Below are positions 40,599 to 48,975 of a stretch of 64,000 bases of DNA, piece by piece (the stretch's first letter is position 1; each line of letters starts with the position of its first letter). The notes beneath the pieces are model-generated. The model did no database searches. It saw only the letters and a list, made by a program, of their open reading frames with translations, and was not told the DNA's origin. Both the position numbers and the translations under genes were made by a program. Location: NCBI GenBank assembly GCA_902781465.1, contig CACZJK010000003.1, positions 108,579 to 172,578 of the forward strand, in the 5' to 3' direction. The DNA comes from an uncultured Pseudomonadota bacterium (GTDB lineage Bacteria; Pseudomonadota; Alphaproteobacteria; Rs-D84).

Positions 40599-40844
40599 AT
40601 GACACATGAAGACGTGTGGCGTGCCATCGAAAAGTTCGCAACAGAACATAATATGTCTTGTTCTGGGCTGGCAAAATGCAGCGGTTTAGACCCAACAACA
40701 TTTAATAAAAGCAAACGTTGGTCCAAAGAAGGTCAACCAAGATGGCCATCTACCAACAGTATTTCTAAGATTTTGGCTTCGACTGGTGCTTCGTTGGAAG
40801 ATTTTACTAAATTCATCCCGTCCAATGATCAACACACAATGTAA
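40599..40844 (+). CDS. XRE-type DNA-binding protein (repressor N-domain only)
   Basis: The 81-aa protein equals the N-terminal HTH part of alphaproteobacterial S24-peptidase repressors (THEDVWRAIEKFA, SGLAKCSGLDPTTFNKSKRW, PRWPSTNSISKILASTGASL) but ends where the peptidase domain would begin. It could be a stand-alone regulator or the remnant of a longer repressor; the following DNA shows no peptidase remnant. SD ATAGGAGAA. Confidence 0.82.
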   Translation: MTHEDVWRAIEKFATEHNMSCSGLAKCSGLDPTTFNKSKRWSKEGQPRWPSTNSISKILASTGASLEDFTKFIPSNDQHTM

Positions 40845-40854
40845 GAATAAAATG

Positions 40855-40883
40855 TTGCACAATCTTCCGTATTTCGGTATTGT
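40855..40883 (+). promoter_or_regulatory. Promoter (leaderless) with inverted repeat, before the wHTH-birA pair
   Basis: TTGCAC (40855-40860), 17-nt spacer, TATTGT (40878-40883), then 6 nt to the ATG at 40890. CACAAT and ATTGTG inside the two hexamers form an inverted repeat that could be an operator. Confidence 0.6.
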
Positions 40884-40889
40884 GTGATT

Positions 40890-41309
40890 ATGTTGAGTAA
40901 CATAAAGATTTATACGTCAGATAAATACTGGAATCGTATATTGACCGATTTGGGTGCTAATGTTGTCGATTCTGCGGATGTCGCAGATGTGATATTTGAC
41001 GATATCGAAATAAATGCCCCAATTTCGGTCGATGATTTACAAGGTCTTATTTTATCCCAATTTAACAATAACGATATTATTTCTGATGTTTTTGGGCGCG
41101 ATGTTGTTTTGCCTGAATTACAGCGAAAGATTGTTGTTGCTTTGTATAAAAATCCAAATATTCAAATGCGTGAATTAAAGTTGGCGGTTGGTTTGTCGCC
41201 TGATATAACTACGCACAGCGTGGAAAATGCGATTTATCAATTACGTAAAACTTTCGGACACGATTTCATTTTGAACGAAAATGGGGGATATAAAATTGGA
41301 CGCGTATAA
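40890..41309 (+). CDS. Winged-helix response-regulator-like DNA-binding protein
   Basis: The 139-aa protein has an N-terminal receiver-like or degenerate part (about 1-65, VADVIFDDIEIN) and a C-terminal OmpR/PhoB-type winged helix (LPELQRKIVVALYKNPNIQM, HSVENAIYQLRKTFGHDFIL, then NGGYKIG). No phosphorylatable Asp context is obvious. ATG 40890 is chosen over GTG 40884 because of the leaderless promoter spacing. It overlaps birA by 29 nt. Confidence 0.72.
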   Translation: MLSNIKIYTSDKYWNRILTDLGANVVDSADVADVIFDDIEINAPISVDDLQGLILSQFNNNDIISDVFGRDVVLPELQRKIVVALYKNPNIQMRELKLAVGLSPDITTHSVENAIYQLRKTFGHDFILNENGGYKIGRV

Positions 41310-41961
41310 ATTGATTTCTTTTGATAAAATTCCATCTACCCAAGATTATGCGCACGATTTAATTGCCAACGGAAAAGCATCTGATAAAACTGTTGTTGTG
41401 GCCCAGGCACAGAGTGCGGGTCGTGGACGCTATAAAAGAACCTGGGTTTCGCATCATGGGAATTTATATGCTTCTTTTATTTATAAAATATATGAACGTG
41501 ATCCAAAATTATCTTATGCGGTTGCGGTTGCTATCGCAGAAACTTTAATTTCTTTTGGTTTAACGCCTCAAATAAAATGGCCTAATGATGTTTTAATTGA
41601 TGGCAAAAAAATCAGTGGTGTTTTAATTGAATATGCGCGCAACTTTGTAATTGTTGGTATCGGTATAAATATAAAAACTTGTCCAACTGTCAAAGAATAC
41701 AAAACAACAAAAGTTGAAGATTATGCTGATGCAACTGTTGAACAAGTTTTGTCTGTGCTGATGAAAAAGTTAGATAAATGGCGTGGGACACATTTTTCAA
41801 TCGTTCGTGAAAGATGGATGGAATTAGCAATCTGTATAAATAAAATGATTAAATATCAGGGCAAAGATGCCGAATTAATCGGCCTGAACGAAGACGGTGC
41901 ATTGGTGTTGCGCTTTGATACACGCTATGTTTTAACATACGGTGATGAAATCAGTATTTAA
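41281..41961 (+). CDS. birA: Biotin--[acetyl-CoA-carboxylase] ligase
   Basis: BirA (226 aa) attaches biotin to the carboxylase carrier. Seen: STQDYAHDL, the biotinyl-AMP loop AGRGRYKRTWVS, IKWPNDVLIDGKKISGVLIE, and VGIGINI. It has no N-terminal HTH, so it is the monofunctional type. The real start may be TTG 41296, which has GGGGGA 7 nt upstream; ATG 41281 lacks an SD. Confidence 0.93.
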   Translation: MGDIKLDAYKLISFDKIPSTQDYAHDLIANGKASDKTVVVAQAQSAGRGRYKRTWVSHHGNLYASFIYKIYERDPKLSYAVAVAIAETLISFGLTPQIKWPNDVLIDGKKISGVLIEYARNFVIVGIGINIKTCPTVKEYKTTKVEDYADATVEQVLSVLMKKLDKWRGTHFSIVRERWMELAICINKMIKYQGKDAELIGLNEDGALVLRFDTRYVLTYGDEISI

Positions 41962-41967
41962 ATAGTC

Positions 41968-41996
41968 TTGACTTTTATGTCAATTTGTGATATTAT
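41968..41996 (+). promoter_or_regulatory. Promoter at the left end of the phage-type cluster
   Basis: TTGACT (41968-41973), 17-nt spacer, TATTAT (41991-41996). Predicted start is near 42003. It is the only good promoter before the head/tail genes. Confidence 0.7.
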
Positions 41997-42002
41997 GTAA
42001 AA

Positions 42003-42089
42003 CATCAAGAATAGAAATAATGCCCGCAAGATTTGCGGCTTTTTTTATTCTTGTTTTTTGCCTGCACTTGTTTGTGCGGGCTTTTTTTA
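42003..42089 (+). ncRNA. Leader with tandem terminators before the phage-type cluster
   Basis: Terminator 1 (42022-42047) is CCGCAA/TTGCGG with a 7-T run. Terminator 2 (42060-42088) is GCCTGCAC/GTGCGGGC with a 7-T run. GCCCGCA (42022-42028) can pair instead with TGCGGGC (42075-42081), linking the two. Transcripts from the promoter at 41968 should mostly stop within 90 nt unless antitermination occurs. Confidence 0.7.
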
Positions 42090-42111
42090 ACCCAAAAACA
42101 GGTCAACGAAA

Positions 42112-42522
42112 ATGCAATTAACTCTGATAACGAATGATGATGATACTTTAATCGTATCATATAAATTGGCACGCATAATATTTGCAGAAACAGATGCTAA
42201 ATCTTTACAAATTGTGGAAGCAATGGCGTCAATGATGAATAATATTCATATTAAATATGGACGCTCTTTTGAATCAATCGCACAGGATAAAGATTTGTTT
42301 CAATGTTTGAACGAAAAATCACCGCGCAACAAAAATTTAGATGTGCCGGCAAACGACAGAAAATTTCAGATGTGTTTACGGACAGTTAAAACTATGATGC
42401 GTGGTAATTTGCCTGATTCTGTTTTTGGGGCAACAAAATTTCATCATGCAAATGTTATTCCACAATGGGCGATGGCGCGTGGATATATATCTGAATGCGA
42501 AGATGTTTTGTTTTACTTATAA
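42112..42522 (+). CDS. Phage-type cell wall hydrolase (SleB-like)
   Basis: The 136-aa protein ends in a segment typical of phage SleB/hydrolase-2 lysins (GATKFHHANVIPQWAMARGY, then DVLFYL). The Cys-rich beginning of such domains is reduced and no signal peptide is present, so it is likely a lysis or tail-associated enzyme. SD AGGTC is weak. First gene of the cluster, after the tandem terminators. Confidence 0.65.
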   Translation: MQLTLITNDDDTLIVSYKLARIIFAETDAKSLQIVEAMASMMNNIHIKYGRSFESIAQDKDLFQCLNEKSPRNKNLDVPANDRKFQMCLRTVKTMMRGNLPDSVFGATKFHHANVIPQWAMARGYISECEDVLFYL

Positions 42523-42537
42523 ACCAAAGGATATTCT

Positions 42538-42744
42538 ATGAATAAATTTATAAAAGGCGGATATTTACAAGACAAGAAAACTTATGTTGTGTCTGGTGTT
42601 GGTATTATATCTGCCATTGGTGCGTATTTAATTGGCGACGAAGATATTTTTACCATGATGCAAACTATATTTACACTTGGTGGTATATATTTTCTTAAAC
42701 AAGAATCTTCAACAAAAGGAAAAACAAATGGAAAACGTTCCTGA
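42538..42744 (+). CDS. Small membrane protein, holin-like
   Basis: The 68-aa protein has two hydrophobic segments (TYVVSGVGIISAIGAYLIG and MMQTIFTLGGIYFL) and a basic tail (KGKTNGKRS), the layout of small holins. It lies 15 nt after the hydrolase gene and overlaps the next gene by 17 nt. SD AAAGGATA. Confidence 0.7.
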   Translation: MNKFIKGGYLQDKKTYVVSGVGIISAIGAYLIGDEDIFTMMQTIFTLGGIYFLKQESSTKGKTNGKRS

Positions 42745-43387
42745 AAAATTTCTTGATGAAAATGGTGAATTAAATACTTCTGCATTGGTGAAGTCTTATT
42801 GTGAATTGGAAAAAAAGATGAGTAGTATGATTTCAATTCCTAATGAAGAAAGTGATGAAGGTGCAAAACAAAAATTTAATCATGCAATTGGTGTCCCTGA
42901 TAAAGCAGATGAATATCCAACTAATGATTTGTTTGATGACGAATCGGTGCGTGAAAAATTTCATCAAATAGGTTTAACTTCTAAACAAGTTGAAGAAATT
43001 TATTCAATCGCAGAAGAATTTTTACAACCAACATTAAAAAATTTATTTGAATTACAAAATCAAACAAATGCAATAAATGAATTAAAAAATTTTTTTGGTG
43101 GAACTGAAAAAATGAATACTGCATTGCGTGAAATAAACGCATTTGGTGAAAAGTATTTACCACAATCTGCATTTGAAGAATTGTGCGCTACACCCCAGGG
43201 AATACAAGGCGTGTACAAGATGATGCAATCTTTTGAACCAGATGTTTTAACCGATAAAAATGCGACGGAAAATTTATCAGATGATATGTTGCGTGATATG
43301 ATGCGCGATCCAAAATATTGGCGTGATCAAGATCCAGAATATGTTCGAAAAATTGAAAATGGTTTTAAAAAATTATATTCAAAATAA
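42728..43387 (+). CDS. Capsid scaffolding protein (podovirus type)
   Basis: The 219-aa acidic, helical protein has IPNEESDEGAKQKFNHAIGV with PDKADEY, a long coiled region (EEIYSIAEEFLQPTLKNLFE) and a C-terminal basic patch (KIENGFKKLYSK), resembling T7-like scaffolding or assembly proteins upstream of the major capsid gene. Start 42728 (SD AAAGGAAAA) was chosen over an upstream in-frame GTG/ATG that reads hydrophobic sequence. Confidence 0.72.
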   Translation: MENVPEKFLDENGELNTSALVKSYCELEKKMSSMISIPNEESDEGAKQKFNHAIGVPDKADEYPTNDLFDDESVREKFHQIGLTSKQVEEIYSIAEEFLQPTLKNLFELQNQTNAINELKNFFGGTEKMNTALREINAFGEKYLPQSAFEELCATPQGIQGVYKMMQSFEPDVLTDKNATENLSDDMLRDMMRDPKYWRDQDPEYVRKIENGFKKLYSK

Positions 43388-43432
43388 TTTTTATTCTTTA
43401 CTATTTGTTTTGATTCATATAAAATATGATTA

Positions 43433-43454
43433 AGAACAAAATAAATTTTGTTCT
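43433..43454. promoter_or_regulatory. 22-bp perfect palindrome before the histone-like gene
   Basis: AGAACAAAAT-AA-ATTTTGTTCT, just downstream of a possible -10 (TATGAT 43425-43430) and 27 nt before the ATG at 43481. It may be an operator or an mRNA hairpin. Confidence 0.5.
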
Positions 43455-43480
43455 ATCCAAAACTTAATAAGGAGAGAATT

Positions 43481-43831
43481 ATGTTCTTTAGTTCAAAGAA
43501 AAAATGCGCATGTGCAAAACCTGCTGCCAAACCAGCTGCTAAAAAAGCACCTGCAAAAAAAGTTGCTGTTAAAAAACCTGCTGCTAAACCAGCTGCAAAA
43601 AAAGCATCTGTTAAAAAAGTTGCTGCAAAAAAACCAGTTGCAAAAAAAGTAGTTGCAAAAAAAGCACCTGCAAAAAAAGTTGCTGCTAAAAAACCAGTTG
43701 CTAAAAAAGCACCTGTTAAAAAAGTTGCTGCAAAAAAACCAGTTGCAAAAAAAGTAGTTGCAAAAAAAGCACCTGCAAAAAAAGTTGCTGCTAAAAAACC
43801 AGCTGCTAAAAAAGTAGTTAAGAAAAAATAA
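43481..43831 (+). CDS. Histone H1-like Lys/Ala/Pro-rich protein
   Basis: The 116-aa product starts [15 protein letters not shown] and then consists of about 15 tandem AKKxx or AKKPV units (Lys, Ala, Val, Pro). Such tails bind DNA and occur in bacterial H1-like proteins (AlgP, HctA/B type). It lies between scaffold and major capsid genes in the same orientation, which suggests a DNA-packaging or nucleoid role linked to particles. SD AAGGAGAG. The opposite strand reads through as an artefact. Confidence 0.82.
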   Translation: MFFSSKKKCACAKPAAKPAAKKAPAKKVAVKKPAAKPAAKKASVKKVAAKKPVAKKVVAKKAPAKKVAAKKPVAKKAPVKKVAAKKPVAKKVVAKKAPAKKVAAKKPAAKKVVKKK

Positions 43832-43870
43832 GATTTTGCGCAAATATTTTGCGTGATTTTTTATATTTGT

Positions 43871-43902
43871 CCTCAAAACCTTAGTTTTGGGGACTTTTTT
43901 AA
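43871..43902 (+). terminator. Terminator after the histone-like gene
   Basis: CCTCAAAAC-CTTA-GTTTTGGGG followed by ACTTTTTT. Confidence 0.8.
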
Positions 43903-43912
43903 TGATAAATTT

Positions 43913-43947
43913 TTCAGTTAGATATTAAAAGTCTAACTGAATTTTTT
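43913..43947 (+). terminator. Second terminator before the capsid gene
   Basis: TTCAGTTAGA...TCTAACTGAA followed by TTTTTT. With the previous one it isolates the capsid-tail genes from upstream transcription. Between 43950 and 44079 nothing else is supported. Confidence 0.8.
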
Positions 43948-44079
43948 ATTGGATAATCCATTTTTTTGGACCCTTTTTTGTGTTTTGTATTTATGGCGCG
44001 AAATTTCGCATAACCATTTATCAAAATTTTTCAAATTGCGCGTAATGCGTTTTTTTAATTTAAACAAAAAGGATTTCTT

Positions 44080-44904
44080 ATGTCTATGTCTGTAGATCAA
44101 GTGTTTGTAAAACAATTTGAAGCAGATGTTCATTTGGCTTATCAGCAAATGGGCACAAAATTACGCTCTACAATTCGCAGTAAATCTGGCGTCGTTGGGG
44201 CTTCTACTACTTTTCAAAAAGTTGGCAAAGGTATTGCCAGCACAAAATCTCGTCATGGGATTGTTCCTGTGATGAATTTGAATCACACACCTGTTGAATG
44301 TGTTTTGCAAGATTACTATGCGGGTGATTGGGTTGATTCTTTGGATGAATTGAAAACTAATGTTGATGAACGTCGTGTGGTTGCATCTGCTGGTGCGTAT
44401 GCACTGGGTCGCAAAACAGATGAATTGATTATCAATGCGATGAATTCTGCAACACAATATGTTGGTGATTATTCAACAGGTTTAACAAAAGCCTTGATTA
44501 TGGCGGCTTTGGAAAAATTAAATGCTAATGACGTGCCAGATGATGGTCGCAGATTTGCAGTTGTTGGTGTTCATCAATGGAATGAATTATTGGCAATGGA
44601 TGAATTTGTTTCTGCTGATTATGTTGGTAATGCAACACCATTGATTGACGGTTGTGAATCACGTAAATGGTTGGGTGTGAATTGGATTTTGTGCAATTCG
44701 TTGCCATTGACCAGCGATGATCGTGATTGCTTTATCTATCATGCTTCCAGTATCGGTCATGCATGCGGTCAAGAAGTAAAAACAGATATCACATGGCATG
44801 GCGAACGTGCTGCCCACTTTATCAGCAACAGTATGTCCCAAGGTGCTGTTTTGATTGATGACGAAGGTATTGTTCGTATCAAATGTGATGATGATGCAGC
44901 TTAA
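44080..44904 (+). CDS. Major capsid protein
   Basis: The 274-aa protein matches phage capsid proteins of alphaproteobacterial podovirus-like elements (VDQVFVKQFEADVHLAYQQM, LRSTIRSKSGVVGASTTFQK, TPVECVLQDYYAGDWVDSLD, YALGRKTDELIINAM). The family builds T=7 icosahedral heads with the HK97 fold. SD AAAGGAT. Confidence 0.88.
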   Translation: MSMSVDQVFVKQFEADVHLAYQQMGTKLRSTIRSKSGVVGASTTFQKVGKGIASTKSRHGIVPVMNLNHTPVECVLQDYYAGDWVDSLDELKTNVDERRVVASAGAYALGRKTDELIINAMNSATQYVGDYSTGLTKALIMAALEKLNANDVPDDGRRFAVVGVHQWNELLAMDEFVSADYVGNATPLIDGCESRKWLGVNWILCNSLPLTSDDRDCFIYHASSIGHACGQEVKTDITWHGERAAHFISNSMSQGAVLIDDEGIVRIKCDDDAA

Positions 44905-44929
44905 TAATTTATAACTAAAAGGAAAAAAG

Positions 44930-45160
44930 ATGGCTTTTCAAAATAAAAATTTGTCTGTGATTGCGTATGCAAACGGTTTTACTTTGTGGCACTATAAAGA
45001 AAATGCAACATTGGCGACAATAACTGCATCTGGATATTTTTCCAGTTTGAAAAATCTTATGAATACAGGCGATATCATTTTAATCAATGGTTCAAATGGT
45101 TCATCAATAAAAGTTATAACAGTTGCAGAAGGTGTTGTAACCGTTGGTGCGTTATCTTAA
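44930..45160 (+). CDS. Small head protein (decoration/fibre-like)
   Basis: The 76-aa protein (AFQNKNLSVIAYANGFTLWH, SGYFSSLKNLMNTGDIILIN) resembles the small proteins that follow the major capsid gene in such phages and may decorate the head. SD AAAGGAAAAA. Confidence 0.7.
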   Translation: MAFQNKNLSVIAYANGFTLWHYKENATLATITASGYFSSLKNLMNTGDIILINGSNGSSIKVITVAEGVVTVGALS

Positions 45161-45219
45161 TATTTTTTATTGGGGGATAAAATGTCCCCCATTTTTTAAT
45201 CTAATAAATAGGTGCGAAT

Positions 45220-45738
45220 ATGTTTACTAAAATAGATTTATGTTCAATGGCATTGTTAAAACTGGGTGAAAAGCCAATACAATCATGGCGTGAAGACAGT
45301 GCAGCGGCACAATTATCGCGTACTTTGTTTGAACCAACAGTTGATACTTTGTTATCTTTATTTCCATGGCGATTTGCGACAAAAACTTTGGTGTTAAACA
45401 AAACTGCAAACGGTGATTTCTTAATTCCAAGTGAGGTTTTGCGTATTTTGAAATGTAATGGTCAAATCACTGGCAATAAAATAAATGCCGCAGAAAATAC
45501 TATAACAATATTGGCTGTTGTAAAAACAGAACCTGAAATGTTTCCGGGATATTTTGCGACATTGGTTGCAACTAAATTGGCAATGGAATTTTGTGTTCCT
45601 TTGATAGGGGACAGTAATGTTTTCAAAATGATGACTGCATTATATGAATCAGAATTTCAATCTGCGAAATTCATAGACAGCACAACTTCAAATCAGTCAA
45701 ATATTGGAAATTTTTCTTTGATAGATTCCAGATTTTAA
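45220..45738 (+). CDS. Tail tubular protein A (T7 gp11-like adaptor)
   Basis: The 172-aa protein has the adaptor pattern (IDLCSMALLKLGEKPIQSW, LSLFPWRFATKTLVL, YFATLVATKLAMEFC). Such adaptors join the portal to the tail nozzle. Confidence 0.82.
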   Translation: MFTKIDLCSMALLKLGEKPIQSWREDSAAAQLSRTLFEPTVDTLLSLFPWRFATKTLVLNKTANGDFLIPSEVLRILKCNGQITGNKINAAENTITILAVVKTEPEMFPGYFATLVATKLAMEFCVPLIGDSNVFKMMTALYESEFQSAKFIDSTTSNQSNIGNFSLIDSRF

Positions 45739-45757
45739 AAGTATAAGGAGTTTTTAT

Positions 45758-47470
45758 ATGGGAAATTTTCTTAAAACACAAAATACTTTTTCTTTTGGCG
45801 AAATAGCACCAGAATTTTACGCAATAAATAATATAAATGGTCTGTCATCACTTGAAAATATGGATGTTTTACAATCTGGTGGATTAAAGCGCAGGGCAGG
45901 TTTGAAAACAATATCACAAATACCAGATGATGCGATATTAATCCCTTTTATTATAAGTGAAACAGAAAAGTATCTGTTGGTTATGTATGGCAGAATAATA
46001 GATGTTTATGAAAATGATATTAAAATAGATTCTTTGTTTGCGCCATGGACAGATATCAATCTGAAAAAACTGCAATTTGCCCAAAGATTTAATAAAATCT
46101 TTTTTGTTCATCCTGATTTTTGTCCACAGATATTTACAAAGGATGCAAATGGTTTCAGTATAAAATATTTTTCTTTTCATCTTAATACAGATGCCAGTGC
46201 GAATATTCCTTTTATGCGATTTGATGATATGGAAGGCGTTGCAATCACTATTTCCAGCAGTGCTATTGATAATAATCATGCAACTTTTACATCAGATAAA
46301 GATATATGGTCAAATGATTGGGTTAATGAAAGAATTTTAATCAATAATAAACAATGGATTGTGGAATCTGTCCAAAGTGCAACTGTTGCGACGGTTTATA
46401 CAAATGGTGATTTTTCATTTCCAGGTCATCCTATCAATGATTGGTATGTGGCTGTGTTCAGTGATAAACGCGGTTGGCCGATGTCTGTATCTTTCCATCA
46501 AAATAGATTGGTTTTTGGTGGAACAAAGACTGTGCCAAATAATATATGGATGTCAAAAGTTGGTGATTATAATAATTTTGATGTTGGAACAGGTTTGGAC
46601 GATGACGCGATATTTACAACATTATTATCATCACAGCATCATCAAATATCTACGATAGTCAGCAGTGATAATTTACAAATATTGACTTCTGTTGGTGAAT
46701 GGGCAATTTCAAATTCTCCGCTGACACCATCAAATGTGAATATTAAACAGCATACATCTGTGGGCAGTCCGATAAGTGTTTATTTGCCACCACAGCAAAT
46801 AGAAGGTTCTACGGTATTTATATCGCAATCTGGGAAAGATGTGCGCGAATTAGATTTAGATGATTTAAGTCAACATTACAACGCAAATGATTTGTGTTCT
46901 TTTTCTAAACATTTGATGAATAACCCAGTAAGTGTCGCTTTTAATCAATCAACACATCAGTTATTTATTGTTATGGATGATGGTTATATGGCGGTTCTTA
47001 ATAAACATCCAAACACAGAAATCAATGCGTGGGGAAAATATATAACAGAAGGTGATTTCAAATATGTTTGCGTTGCTGATAATGATACGTATGTAGTTGT
47101 TAAACGTGAAAATAAATTTTATTTAGAAAAATTTGATAAAACATATTTAACAGATGCAGAAACTTACAATTTCTCGTATAAAATATCTGCTTTTCCTTTG
47201 ATTGTTAATAATCATAATCCAAAGAAAATTCGTGTGCGCAAGATATCTTTGCGTGTGATAGATACAAAGACAGTATTTATAAATAACTATCGCGTTGAAA
47301 TTCCAAATTCTGTATACGAAGCAAACAAACCTGGCTATTGTGGTGATTTATCAATCAATTTATTAGGCACTCAAACTAACACTATGGAACCGTTATGGAC
47401 AATTTCAAGTGATGAACAATTAAACGCAACAATATTATCCGTCACAGTTGACGGTTGGTATTTAATTTAA
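45758..47470 (+). CDS. Tail tubular protein B (T7 gp12-like nozzle)
   Basis: The 570-aa beta-rich protein has typical nozzle features: an N-terminal FLKTQNTFSFGEIAPEFYA with DVLQSGGLKRRAGLK, SFHQNRLVFGGTKTVPNNIW, and LTSVGEWAISNSPLTPSNVN. It forms the channel at the tail tip. SD AAGGAG. It is shorter than T7 gp12 (about 794 aa) but similar to small podovirus homologs. Confidence 0.85.
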   Translation: MGNFLKTQNTFSFGEIAPEFYAINNINGLSSLENMDVLQSGGLKRRAGLKTISQIPDDAILIPFIISETEKYLLVMYGRIIDVYENDIKIDSLFAPWTDINLKKLQFAQRFNKIFFVHPDFCPQIFTKDANGFSIKYFSFHLNTDASANIPFMRFDDMEGVAITISSSAIDNNHATFTSDKDIWSNDWVNERILINNKQWIVESVQSATVATVYTNGDFSFPGHPINDWYVAVFSDKRGWPMSVSFHQNRLVFGGTKTVPNNIWMSKVGDYNNFDVGTGLDDDAIFTTLLSSQHHQISTIVSSDNLQILTSVGEWAISNSPLTPSNVNIKQHTSVGSPISVYLPPQQIEGSTVFISQSGKDVRELDLDDLSQHYNANDLCSFSKHLMNNPVSVAFNQSTHQLFIVMDDGYMAVLNKHPNTEINAWGKYITEGDFKYVCVADNDTYVVVKRENKFYLEKFDKTYLTDAETYNFSYKISAFPLIVNNHNPKKIRVRKISLRVIDTKTVFINNYRVEIPNSVYEANKPGYCGDLSINLLGTQTNTMEPLWTISSDEQLNATILSVTVDGWYLI

Positions 47471-47485
47471 CCAAGGAGATAAAAT

Positions 47486-47833
47486 ATGGGACAATTAGTA
47501 TCAGATGTGACCAAAGTTTTAGATTATAAAGATTCAAAAAAAGAAGCCGAAACCCAACGCCAAAAAGTATTAGCGCAAATGGCAGAAGATGAAGCCATAA
47601 AAACAAATTTAATAAAGAAAGTATTGGCAAGTCAGCGTGCCAAGTACGGTGCATCAGGAAATGCTGGAAACGGTATGTCTGAAAACGCAGTGCTGAAACG
47701 TTTGCGCGCGGAAACTTCTGAACCTTATGATTCTAAATATAAAGATAATCTTGATAAAATAAGTAAATTAAAAGCAAAAAAACCAAACATTATTAAATCA
47801 TGGTTGGCTAATATTGATAAAATCGCAGGCTAA
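47486..47833 (+). CDS. Small virion-type protein
   Basis: The 115-aa protein is helical and basic (SKKEAETQRQKVLAQMAEDE, then SKLKAKKPNIIKSWLANI), in the position where podoviruses encode internal virion proteins, but far smaller than those. Role unknown. SD AAGGAGATAA. Confidence 0.65.
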   Translation: MGQLVSDVTKVLDYKDSKKEAETQRQKVLAQMAEDEAIKTNLIKKVLASQRAKYGASGNAGNGMSENAVLKRLRAETSEPYDSKYKDNLDKISKLKAKKPNIIKSWLANIDKIAG

Positions 47834-47848
47834 AAAAAGGAGATAAAT

Positions 47849-48397
47849 ATGTATAAAATCTCTTATATAGGGGATGGAGAAAAAACTGAATTTTCATTTT
47901 CTTTCCCGTTTTTCCAAGAAGCCGATATTAAAGTTAGTATTGATAACGAAATATTGAATAATACACAATATGATGTTAATCCTAATGATGATTTTAGTGG
48001 CGGCTTGGTCGTTTTTGCCACGGCACCATCAAATGGTAAAAACATAGATATCTTTCGTCAGGTAGATTTATCGCGCGTAATCGATTATCAAACAACCTCA
48101 AAAATAGATCCAGAAGATTTGAATTCTGATTTTAATTTCTTGGTTGCTGCGTTGCAAGATATACAAACAATAGATATTGATTTGGCAAATTGGTCGAATG
48201 TTCATAATACACTTTTGACCAAAATAGATTATGTGCTGTCTACCATAGAAGACAAGATGTCTGGGGGTGGTGTGTTAGGGCTGTATTATAATTTGGTGTC
48301 GGTATTAGATGGCGCTTTGCCAAAACTGATAAATGATTATGGTTCGGTGACTGAACCCGCGGGCAGTGAAAACAATGACGATTACGGAAGCATTTAA
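47849..48397 (+). CDS. Tail fibre protein with T7-type N-terminal domain
   Basis: The 182-aa protein shows the T7-tail-fibre N-domain (ISYIGDGEKTEFSFSFPFFQ, then LVVFATAPSNGKNIDIFRQV), which attaches the fibre to the tail. It has a short helical stalk (PEDLNSDFNFLVAALQDIQT) and a short C-terminus, so there is little room for a receptor-binding tip. SD AAGGAGATAA. It overlaps the terminase start. Confidence 0.82.
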   Translation: MYKISYIGDGEKTEFSFSFPFFQEADIKVSIDNEILNNTQYDVNPNDDFSGGLVVFATAPSNGKNIDIFRQVDLSRVIDYQTTSKIDPEDLNSDFNFLVAALQDIQTIDIDLANWSNVHNTLLTKIDYVLSTIEDKMSGGGVLGLYYNLVSVLDGALPKLINDYGSVTEPAGSENNDDYGSI

Positions 48398-48974
48398 TTT
48401 CTTGGATGCGTGGAACAAAGTTTTGGGTCTGCAAACCCCAAATCATCATAAACAGATAATTGGTTTCCTGGTCGATGTTTTTAATAATAATCCGCATCGT
48501 GGTTTATTAAACGCATTCAGGCATTCTGGTAAATCAACAGTAGTTGGTGTTTTTGCGGCGTGTGTGTTGTATTATAAACCACAAACCAGAATACTGATAT
48601 TATCTGCGGAATCAGGATTGGCTTCGCGTATGGTTTCTCATATAAAAAATATTTTGGAAAATCATCCATGGTGTGAAGGTCTGGTTCCTGATGTAAAAAA
48701 AGAGTGGGGCGCACATAAAATAACAATAAATCGTCCAATTGGTATTCGTGAACCATCTGTTATTTGTCAGGGAATTACCGGTAACATAACAGGTATGCGT
48801 TCAGATTTAATCATTTGTGATGACGTAGAAGTTCCGAATACTTGCAATACAGGGCAAAAAAGAATTAATTTACGCGAAAGGTTACGCGAACTGGATTTTA
48901 TTTTGTCACCAAATGGGTCGATGATATTTATTGGCACACCACATACACAAGATACGATTTATAAAACAGAATAG
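48375..48974 (+). CDS. Terminase large subunit, ATPase half (split gene)
   Basis: About 199 aa: Walker A-type LLNAFRHSGKSTVVGVF (about 45-60), Walker B LIICDDVEV, motif III IFIGTPHTQDTIYKTE and then TAG. This is the T7 gp19-like packaging ATPase without its nuclease domain, which is encoded at 52272-53120. Start ATG 48375 or GTG 48366. Joining GAA (48971) directly to ATT (52278) would restore one frame. The gene is therefore cut by the 3.3-kb minus-strand block 48972-52277. Confidence 0.88.
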   Translation: MTITEAFNFLDAWNKVLGLQTPNHHKQIIGFLVDVFNNNPHRGLLNAFRHSGKSTVVGVFAACVLYYKPQTRILILSAESGLASRMVSHIKNILENHPWCEGLVPDVKKEWGAHKITINRPIGIREPSVICQGITGNITGMRSDLIICDDVEVPNTCNTGQKRINLRERLRELDFILSPNGSMIFIGTPHTQDTIYKTE

Positions 48975-48975
48975 C

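Noticed and set aside
43493-43876. Minus-strand ORF rich in Phe and Cys opposite the histone-like gene
   Set aside because: It is the mirror translation of the AKK repeats; there is no start context or domain.
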